Positions 42,053-47,195 of a stretch of DNA of 47,195 nt are shown piece after piece. Positions within the stretch are counted from its first letter, which is position 1; every line of letters starts with the position of its first letter. This DNA is from Bacteroidota bacterium (lineage in GTDB: Bacteria; Bacteroidota; Bacteroidia; Chitinophagales; Chitinophagaceae). The notes under the pieces are model-generated. The model worked only from the letters and a program-made list of their open reading frames with translations. It made no database searches and was not told the DNA's origin. The DNA is taken from positions 1 through 47,195 of the forward strand of contig JAEWBT010000029.1 in the NCBI GenBank assembly GCA_023391015.1, written 5' to 3'. A program made the position numbers and the translations under genes.

Positions 42053-42099
42053 AATAAAGACACCCGTCAGGTTTCCAAAACCTGACGGGTGTCTTTATT
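42053..42099. repeat. Long hairpin repeat, copy 1 (22-bp stem)
   Basis: Perfect 22-bp inverted repeat with a 3-nt loop (arms 42053-42074 and 42078-42099; core CACCCGTCAGGTTT / AAACCTGACGGGTG). It may end the rluE transcript. A second copy at 44713 differs by a compensatory pair change. Confidence 0.85.
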
Positions 42100-42225
42100 G
42101 CGTGAGGCCCTTCGGCAAGCTCAGGATGACAAAAGCCGAAAGCCCGACCCGAAGGGACACGCGCCAAAAAGACAAAAGAAGAAAGACGAAAGAAAAAATA
42201 AACTGGAATTCGTAACTTTCCTTTT

Positions 42226-42438
42226 ATGAGCCTTTTTGAGAAAAAAGAACCACAGCCGGTGGAGGTGAAAGGCGAGCCGCTAACCTGTCCGGTATGCAAG
42301 AACACTCTTTTCTGGACGCGCAAAACCCTGCTGAGTACACCGCTATCCGTTTTTGTACCCCTGGACTGGGCCAACCGGCAAGCAACGTGTTTTGTGTGCT
42401 CGGAGTGCACGTACATCTTCTGGTTTCTGGGCCGGTAG
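42226..42438 (+). CDS. Small zinc-ribbon-like protein
   Basis: 70 aa. Two cysteine pairs at CPVC (Cys21, Cys24) and CFVCSEC (Cys55, Cys58, Cys61) indicate a zinc-ribbon fold; the segment between them is hydrophobic/aromatic (LFWTRKTLL, FVPLDWAN) and the C-terminus is YIFWFLGR. No further domain is recognisable. The start is supported by a near-consensus promoter box TAACTTTC (42213-42220) 5 bp before the ATG. Similar small proteins are annotated as DNA-binding or hypothetical in Bacteroidota; function unknown. Confidence 0.75.
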   Translation: MSLFEKKEPQPVEVKGEPLTCPVCKNTLFWTRKTLLSTPLSVFVPLDWANRQATCFVCSECTYIFWFLGR

Positions 42439-42494
42439 GCTTTTTAGAAAAAGCCAAATTTAGCCTCTTGAAAACCCCGCCCTCCTAAACGGCG

Positions 42495-42502
42495 TAATTT
42501 TG
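42495..42502 (+). promoter_or_regulatory. -7 promoter box TAATTTTG of the rhodanese-thioredoxin gene
   Basis: Perfect TAnnTTTG, 44 bp before ATG 42547. A TTG lies 24 bp upstream of it, roughly the -33 position. A TTCCGGAA copy sits between promoter and start (42525-42532). Confidence 0.55.
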
Positions 42503-42546
42503 GTATTATCAGAATAAGTTCCTTTCCGGAAAAAATTCCAGTTTTT

Positions 42547-43299
42547 ATGAAACCGTTTGCCGCCACCCGTTCTTTGGTCCTTGCTGCTGCCTGCAGCTTT
42601 ACGTTGCTGCTGAGCTGTGCGCAGTCAAACGGACAATCTTCTCAAACGCCCCTGTCGCCACAGGCTTTTAGCCAAAAAGCGCAGCAACTGCCCGACGAGG
42701 TAATTCTGGACGTGCGCACCCCGGAAGAATATGCGACCGGCCATATTGACGGCGCGCTGAACATCGACTGGAATGCCGGCAATTTTGAAAAATCCGTTTC
42801 GGAGATGGACAAGCAAAAGCCGGTGCTCGTGTATTGCAAAGGCGGTGGCCGCAGCAGCGAAGCCGTAGCAGCGCTGCGAAAAGCGGGTTTCACAAACGTC
42901 TATGAACTAAAAGGCGGTATGATGGCCTGGCAGCAGGCCGGACTTCCTCAGGCAACCTCCACCGCTACCAATACAATGCCGGTGGAAACGGTTTCGGAGG
43001 TGGAAATGACCCGCGCCGCTTATGATTCGCTGGTGGCGTCCGACAAAGCCGTTTTGGTGGATTTCTATGCCGAATGGTGCGGCCCCTGCAAGAAAATGAA
43101 GCCTTCGCTGGACGAGCTGGCGCAGGAGTTTTCCGGAAAAATGCGCATTGAGCGCATCGACGTGGATAAAAATCCGGAGCTGGGAAACGAGCTGAAAGTG
43201 GTTGGCCTGCCTACGCTGATGTACTATAAGAAAGGTAAGCTTGAGTGGAAGCAAATGGGCTATATGAGCAAAGAACAGCTAAAGGCGAAACTGAAGTAA
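42547..43299 (+). CDS. Rhodanese-thioredoxin fusion lipoprotein
   Basis: 250 aa. Signal peptide with lipobox LLSC (Cys24). Rhodanese domain at about 36-135 with active-site loop CKGGGRS (Cys97) and DVRTPEEYATGHIDGALNID. Thioredoxin domain at about 150-250 with WCGPC (Cys178, Cys181) and cis-Pro222 (GLPT). The protein should sit in the periplasm or outer membrane and handle sulfur transfer or thiol-disulfide exchange, perhaps with the rhodanese persulfide reduced by the thioredoxin half. That coupling is inference. Confidence 0.88.
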   Translation: MKPFAATRSLVLAAACSFTLLLSCAQSNGQSSQTPLSPQAFSQKAQQLPDEVILDVRTPEEYATGHIDGALNIDWNAGNFEKSVSEMDKQKPVLVYCKGGGRSSEAVAALRKAGFTNVYELKGGMMAWQQAGLPQATSTATNTMPVETVSEVEMTRAAYDSLVASDKAVLVDFYAEWCGPCKKMKPSLDELAQEFSGKMRIERIDVDKNPELGNELKVVGLPTLMYYKKGKLEWKQMGYMSKEQLKAKLK

Positions 43300-43313
43300 G
43301 GCCGGTTGGCTGG

Positions 43314-44681
43314 CTATAATTTGTGAAGCATTTCCGCTAGCGGCTTTTTGCCGGCAAAAAGAACGTACAGCCACGTACCATCGGGCATTTTGTAGCGGGC
43401 AAAGCCTTTTTGAAGCGTCTTTGTATCGGTTTGGATTTCCGGAAAAAACCGCCTGGCGAGGGCTACATTTCCGGAAATAGCGGGGTCCAGAATCAAGACT
43501 TTGGTAAGCGCCGAAGCCTTTAGCTTTTCGAGATTGTCAGCGTTGAAGGGCGTTGCGCCATGGGTGTTGGACGTTACCGGAAACGCTTTTTGCACGTGTT
43601 GAATAGCCGCGTAATCGTTAGCTACCACAAAGCGGTTGGTAAACAGGTGTGCGGCTTCCCCTTCCCATTCCGGGAAACGGGTGGCGTAGAGCCGGCAATA
43701 TTCCGCCACAAAAGCACTGTCGATGGTTTTGGATTGATTAAGATAATCCGCTACCAGTGGATACATGGCCTTGGCCATATCGTTGCGGTATTTGTTGTTG
43801 TACCACGAGCCGGAATCCAGCGTACCGGTGAGCGCAAGAAAAGCCGCGCCGTTGCCCAGGGCGGTTGCCTGTGCTTCGTTGAGCAGCAGATAGGCATTGG
43901 CTGCGCCGGGAAATTTGCTTTCCTGAAACGCCCGCTGAATCGTTTCCTTTAAAAACAACGGCTGGTCGTCATAAAGGATATGGGCGATCTCATGAAGCGT
44001 TACCGAAAGCAACATCTCATAATCGCGTTCGCCTTCGGGTAGGGCGCTGACGCTGCAATCGGCAAAGGCGGTGGCCCGGAACCCACGGCTTTTCGGCAAG
44101 GGGTAGAAAGCGACCTGGAATGTATCATTTCCGGTGTCTTGTTGCCCATGAAAGCGCGCCATTTTCCGGAAAAAGTCGCTGACGGTTGGCGCGTGTAACC
44201 GTTGGGCACAGGCCGAAAGCTGTTGGGTAAAGTCTTGTTTTAAAGGAAAAAAAACAAGCGAATCATACGCAACTTCAAAGGCAGCAAGCGTGCGCAACAA
44301 GCGGGCAAAATCTTCTTTGGGCAAGATGCCGGTTGCGCGGTTTTTAAAATCGCTTAAATCGGTGGAAAGCAGCAGGGCACGGCGCAAAAGCGCGTCTGTC
44401 TGACCGGGAATTTTGCTCAGCGCCGGGTATTGCGGAAACTCGTAGCTGTAGTAGAGATTTAATGTGTCAAAATCTGCCAGTGCGGCTTTGGTTTCCGGAG
44501 TTTCAAAGCGAGAGGCGGTGTAAAGCTTTTGAAACGGATTGCCCGGTCGCCCATTTCCGGAAAGCTCATTTACAAACAAATACACCGCCAGGGGCCGCGA
44601 AAGGCGCACCTGGAAATAAGGCGCTGCAAAGCCGCTATTTTCGGAAAGTACCAGTGCAAAAAGCAAAAGGAAAAGGCGCAT
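43314..44681 (-). CDS. Putative secreted zinc metallopeptidase (HEIAH)
   Basis: 455 aa from ATG 44681. Signal peptide (MRLFLLLFALVLSENSGFAA). A gluzincin-type site is visible: HEIAH at about 230-234 followed by LLLNEAQATALG with Glu about 35 residues later, a possible third zinc ligand. The rest has no domain I recognise. A near-consensus promoter box (TACCTTTC, minus strand 44686-44693) 5 bp upstream supports the start over an in-frame ATG at 44723. Convergent with the rhodanese-thioredoxin gene, 14 bp between stops. Periplasmic or exported; substrate unknown. Confidence 0.72.
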   Translation of the reverse strand: MRLFLLLFALVLSENSGFAAPYFQVRLSRPLAVYLFVNELSGNGRPGNPFQKLYTASRFETPETKAALADFDTLNLYYSYEFPQYPALSKIPGQTDALLRRALLLSTDLSDFKNRATGILPKEDFARLLRTLAAFEVAYDSLVFFPLKQDFTQQLSACAQRLHAPTVSDFFRKMARFHGQQDTGNDTFQVAFYPLPKSRGFRATAFADCSVSALPEGERDYEMLLSVTLHEIAHILYDDQPLFLKETIQRAFQESKFPGAANAYLLLNEAQATALGNGAAFLALTGTLDSGSWYNNKYRNDMAKAMYPLVADYLNQSKTIDSAFVAEYCRLYATRFPEWEGEAAHLFTNRFVVANDYAAIQHVQKAFPVTSNTHGATPFNADNLEKLKASALTKVLILDPAISGNVALARRFFPEIQTDTKTLQKGFARYKMPDGTWLYVLFAGKKPLAEMLHKL

Positions 44682-44712
44682 AGCGGAAAGGTAGGACGGA
44701 TTTATTTCTGAA

Positions 44713-44756
44713 AATAAAGACACCTGTCAGGTTTCTAAAACCTGACAGGTGCTGTT
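44713..44756. repeat. Long hairpin repeat, copy 2
   Basis: Second copy of the hairpin at 42053 (arms 44713-44734 and 44738-44751 onward; core CACCTGTCAGGTTT / AAACCTGACAGGTG). Relative to copy 1 a C-G pair has become T-A on both arms; the outer end of the right arm has decayed. Confidence 0.8.
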
Positions 44757-44780
44757 TTATCTGCTAAGGTTAGCGGCCAG

Positions 44781-44801
44781 ACCCTGCGCCGGGCGCAGGG
44801 T
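44781..44801. repeat. GC hairpin with GACAAA tail
   Basis: ACCCTGCGCC / GGCGCAGGGT with a one-base centre, followed by GACAAAAC. It shares the '...GGATGACAAA'-type tail with repeats at 1955, 41097 and 42121. Confidence 0.55.
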
Positions 44802-44840
44802 GACAAAACAAAACCGAGGTAAAGTAAAATCCAAAATTGA

Positions 44841-44868
44841 GTAGAGAGGAGGCATGCCTCCTCTCTAC
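44841..44868. repeat. 28-bp perfect palindrome
   Basis: Arms GTAGAGAGGAGGCA / TGCCTCCTCTCTAC with no loop bases. It lies 22 bp beyond the aminopeptidase P stop and resembles GTAGAGA...TCTCTAC repeats widespread in Bacteroidota and cyanobacteria. No T run follows. Confidence 0.75.
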
Positions 44869-44890
44869 AGAATACGTAATCCCTAACCCC

Positions 44891-46180
44891 TTATTTCTTC
44901 ATCGCGGCTTCAATCTCATCGGCCGTAATCGGGATGCCTTGGAAGAGGTCAATGTTGCCGTCTTTAGTAAGCCAGTAGTTGTTTTCAATGCGAATGCCAA
45001 TGCCTTCTTCCTCGATATAAATGCCCGGCTCAATGGTGAAAAGCATCCCTTCTTTTACCGGCTCGTTGCGCGTGCCCAGGTCGTGGACGTCCAGGCCCAG
45101 GTGGTGGCCAATGCCATGGTAGAAATATTTCCGGAAAGCGGGTTCTTCGCCCTTTTGGTTTTGGGCATCCTCTTCCGAAATCAGGCCGATTTTCACCAGT
45201 TGGCGGGTCATTTCCTCATTTACCTTTTCGATGTAATCGGCGTAGTTGATGCCCGGTTTCAGGATAGATGCGCAGTAATTGTGAACGGCCAGACAGGCAT
45301 CGTACACCTCGCGCTGGCGGGGCGTAAACGTGCCGTTGACCGGAATGGTGCGGCTCAAATCGGCTGCGTAATTGCCATACTCCGCGCCAAAATCCATCAG
45401 CAACAATTCGCCGTCTTTGCACTTCTGATTATTGTCCACGTAATGCAGTACGCGGGCGCGGTCGCCGGACGCGATGATGGCGCTGTAGGCGTGGCGGGTA
45501 GCGCGGTTGCGCAAAAACTCGTGGGTGATTTCGGCTTCAATCTCGTACTCCATCACGCCCGGCTCCACAAATTTCAGCACGCGGTCAAAAGCTTTGGCAG
45601 TGATATCGATGGCTTTTTTCACCACTTCAATCTCTTCCGGCGTTTTAATGGACCGCAATTCTTTCATAATCCGGGCAGCGCGCTCGTAGCGGTGCAGCGG
45701 GTAGCGCTCCATAAACTCGCGGACAAACAATAAATCGGCGCGCGGGTTTTCGCCGGCCAGCCGGTCGTTTTCGTTGGTGGACAGGTAAACGGCGTCGGCG
45801 TGGTGCATCCAAACCTGCAACTGCGCGTCGATATTGTCTACGTATTGCACGTTCTCTATTCCGGAAATAGCGGTGGCTTCGGCCTTGCGCAACAGATGGC
45901 CGTTCCATTTCTCTAGCAGTTCATTAGGGCGCTGCACCACCAGCACTTCGCGGGCTTTGGTATCGGCGTTGTCGGGATAGAGAATCACCATCGTCTTTTC
46001 CTGCACCACGCCGGAGAGCCACACCACGTTGCTGTTGGCTTTATAGGCATGCGTAGCGTCGCCATTTTCCGGAAATACGGGATTGGCGTGGAAGATGGCA
46101 ATGCTGTTGGGCGCCATGCGTTCCATGAAGCGCTGCCGGTTTTGGGTATACAGAGAAGACGGAATGGGCGTGTATTTCAT
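44891..46180 (-). CDS. pepP: Xaa-Pro aminopeptidase (aminopeptidase P)
   Basis: 429 aa. N-terminal creatinase/aminopeptidase P domain (about 1-165), then the pita-bread M24 domain. The five metal ligands are visible: Asp263 (LMDFGAEY), Asp274 (AADLSRT), His359 (HGIGHHLGLDVHD), Glu384 (TIEPGIY) and Glu399 (IRIENNY). It removes N-terminal residues preceding proline using two manganese ions; no signal peptide, so cytoplasmic. A near-consensus promoter box (TAATTTTA, minus strand near 46190-46197) lies just upstream. Confidence 0.94.
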   Translation of the reverse strand: MKYTPIPSSLYTQNRQRFMERMAPNSIAIFHANPVFPENGDATHAYKANSNVVWLSGVVQEKTMVILYPDNADTKAREVLVVQRPNELLEKWNGHLLRKAEATAISGIENVQYVDNIDAQLQVWMHHADAVYLSTNENDRLAGENPRADLLFVREFMERYPLHRYERAARIMKELRSIKTPEEIEVVKKAIDITAKAFDRVLKFVEPGVMEYEIEAEITHEFLRNRATRHAYSAIIASGDRARVLHYVDNNQKCKDGELLLMDFGAEYGNYAADLSRTIPVNGTFTPRQREVYDACLAVHNYCASILKPGINYADYIEKVNEEMTRQLVKIGLISEEDAQNQKGEEPAFRKYFYHGIGHHLGLDVHDLGTRNEPVKEGMLFTIEPGIYIEEEGIGIRIENNYWLTKDGNIDLFQGIPITADEIEAAMKK

Positions 46181-46770
46181 AAGACTGTAAAATTAGGGAA
46201 TGCGGAATTGGACGCACTTCGTGCATTGGACTTCCCTTCGGGAAATTGGACTCCGCCGGAGGCGGAATTAGAGAATTTGACGCTTCGCATTGGGCTGCCT
46301 TTTGCAATTGGAATATTCGTCTTCTGATGGATAATGGAGAACAAACAGAAAGAAATAAAGAATGTACATTTTGGTTGTGTGTTTAAACGAATGATGGCAT
46401 AGAAAGCATCTGGAGATGGCGGGTCAAGCCCGCCATGACGAGCGAAAAACAGCCGAAATAAGCATCAGAAAGCGCCTTTTCACCGTCATTCCGGGCCCAG
46501 ACCCGGTACCCCGAAGGGCTCGCCGAAGGCAATCTCCGGCGTCCAAAAGAGGCCATCATACATTCTAATACACCACCTACATTTTGTAATTTCCAATTAT
46601 TCAATATCCCAAGGGCATCCAATAGCGAAGCTGTCCAATGGCTTTAGCCGTCCAATTTTCCAATTCCGCCTCCGGCGGTGTCCAATCCGTCCCAGAGGGG
46701 CAATTTATGGAATGGTTTTAACCTCCGCGTCTATGAAGCGTCTCTCCCACCATAAAAACCGCTTTCGGCT
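46181..46770. repeat. 590-bp repeat-rich intergenic region
   Basis: No gene supported. At 46205-46270 three mini-hairpins (GCAC-TTC-GTGC, TTCCC-TTC-GGGAA, TCCGCC-GGA-GGCGGA) are separated by (A)TTGGAC words. The segment 46245-46269 recurs inverted at 46662-46686 with one mismatch. Between them lie hairpins ATGGCGGG-TCAAG-CCCGCCAT (46416-46436) and CCGGG...CCCGG (near 46488-46503), next to the common TGACG/CGTCATTCC words. Confidence 0.7.
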
Positions 46771-47195
46771 ATGACTTTCCACCGTATTTTTCTGTTTTTA
46801 CTCCTATCCGTTACACCCTTATTTCTAATGGCTCAAACACCCGACAAAAACTTTACAGCAGAATGGAAACAGGTAGATAAATATCTGGACGAAGGGCTGC
46901 CGCAAAGCGCGCGGAAAGAAGTAGAGAAAATCTACGCCAAAGCCCGTGCCCAGAATGTGCCCGTACAGGCGCTCAAAGCGCAGATGTACCTGATTGAAAC
47001 CACCTCGCAGGCCGATGAAGACGGGAACGCCGACAGCGCTGCGGTGGCGCAGGCCGTGGCCTACAGCGCCAAAGAGCCGTTTCCCTACAACGCCATTTGG
47101 CACAGCATCGCCGGAACGCTCTACCGGAATTATTATGAGGCCCACCGTTGGGAAATCTTCCAACGGACGCGCACCAGCACCGCGCCGGAAGATTT
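46771..47195 (+). CDS. Alpha-2-macroglobulin-like protein, N-terminus only
   Basis: First 141 codons; the gene runs off the right edge. Signal peptide cut at LMAQ, then WKQVDKYLDEGLPQSARKEV (about 36-55) and VEKIYAKARAQNVPVQALKAQM-type helices, the pattern that opens the large MG2/alpha-2-macroglobulin proteins of Bacteroidota (often over 1800 aa). Those are envelope proteins thought to trap foreign proteases. The assignment rests on the N-terminal pattern only. Confidence 0.6.
   Translation, partial: MTFHRIFLFLLLSVTPLFLMAQTPDKNFTAEWKQVDKYLDEGLPQSARKEVEKIYAKARAQNVPVQALKAQMYLIETTSQADEDGNADSAAVAQAVAYSAKEPFPYNAIWHSIAGTLYRNYYEAHRWEIFQRTRTSTAPED

Noticed and set aside
46200..46290. CRISPR or attachment-site array
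   Set aside because: Repeated word is only 6-7 bp and the inserts are self-complementary, not spacers; no cas genes.
1..47195. Complete insertion sequence or transposase gene
   Set aside because: No transposase motif or terminal inverted repeats with target duplication were seen; the only recombinase is the integrase at 11904-13127.

Overview
The window looks like a chromosomal segment of a Bacteroidota bacterium, most likely of the Chitinophagaceae/Chitinophagia type. Three things support this: a complete gldKLMN type IX secretion/gliding cluster, a tamB-tamL pair, and Bacteroidota-style promoters (TAnnTTTG) a few bases in front of several start codons. Assignment below phylum is inference.

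Bases 1 to about 13,330 are an integrated genomic island. It ends at a displaced 3' fragment of a tRNA-Asn gene (13284-13330), which is the attachment site. Reading inward from it come a tyrosine recombinase, an unrecognised 341-aa protein, two small excisionase-like HTH proteins and a replication-type pair (CHC2/VirE_N-like protein and PriCT-2/DUF3987 protein). Next is a two-gene HATPase + STAS-like (DUF4325) module with its own promoter and terminator. Last are a type I restriction methylase (hsdM), a translationally coupled AlbA_2/HATPase protein and a DUF262/DUF1524 (GmrSD-like) protein. No hsdS or hsdR is visible. The other end of the island lies off the left edge.

From 13,331 onward the sequence looks like host backbone dominated by cell-envelope functions. 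It holds an L,D-transpeptidase, tamB-tamL, gldK-gldL-gldM-gldN, a comB-like phosphatase, a double-PDZ protein and a metallo-beta-lactamase-fold hydrolase. These are followed by a 1112-aa outer-membrane protein with a dead peptidase-like domain, an omega-amidase, a LytS/LytTR two-component pair and an intradiol dioxygenase carrying a T9SS sorting domain. Next come a GT39 glycosyltransferase, a fused BatB-BatC protein, RluE, a small zinc-ribbon protein, a rhodanese-thioredoxin lipoprotein, a secreted HEIAH metallopeptidase and aminopeptidase P. The right edge cuts the start of an alpha-2-macroglobulin-like gene. TamB/TamL (envelope assembly) and GldKLMN (secretion motor and ring) are adjacent, and the dioxygenase is a predicted cargo of the same secretion system.

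The most striking signal is not a gene. The palindrome TTCCGGAA (usually TTTCCGGAAA) occurs about 61 times by hand count in 47 kb, where less than one is expected by chance. It lies in coding and intergenic DNA, in all reading frames, in island and backbone alike, resembling the cyanobacterial HIP1 phenomenon. Closely paired intergenic copies sit 10, 10, 21, 21 and 22 bp apart, i.e. near whole helical turns. The intergenic regions also carry several hairpin repeat families. One of them has a compensatory base-pair change between its two copies, and there are two arrays of mini-hairpins separated by TTGGA words.
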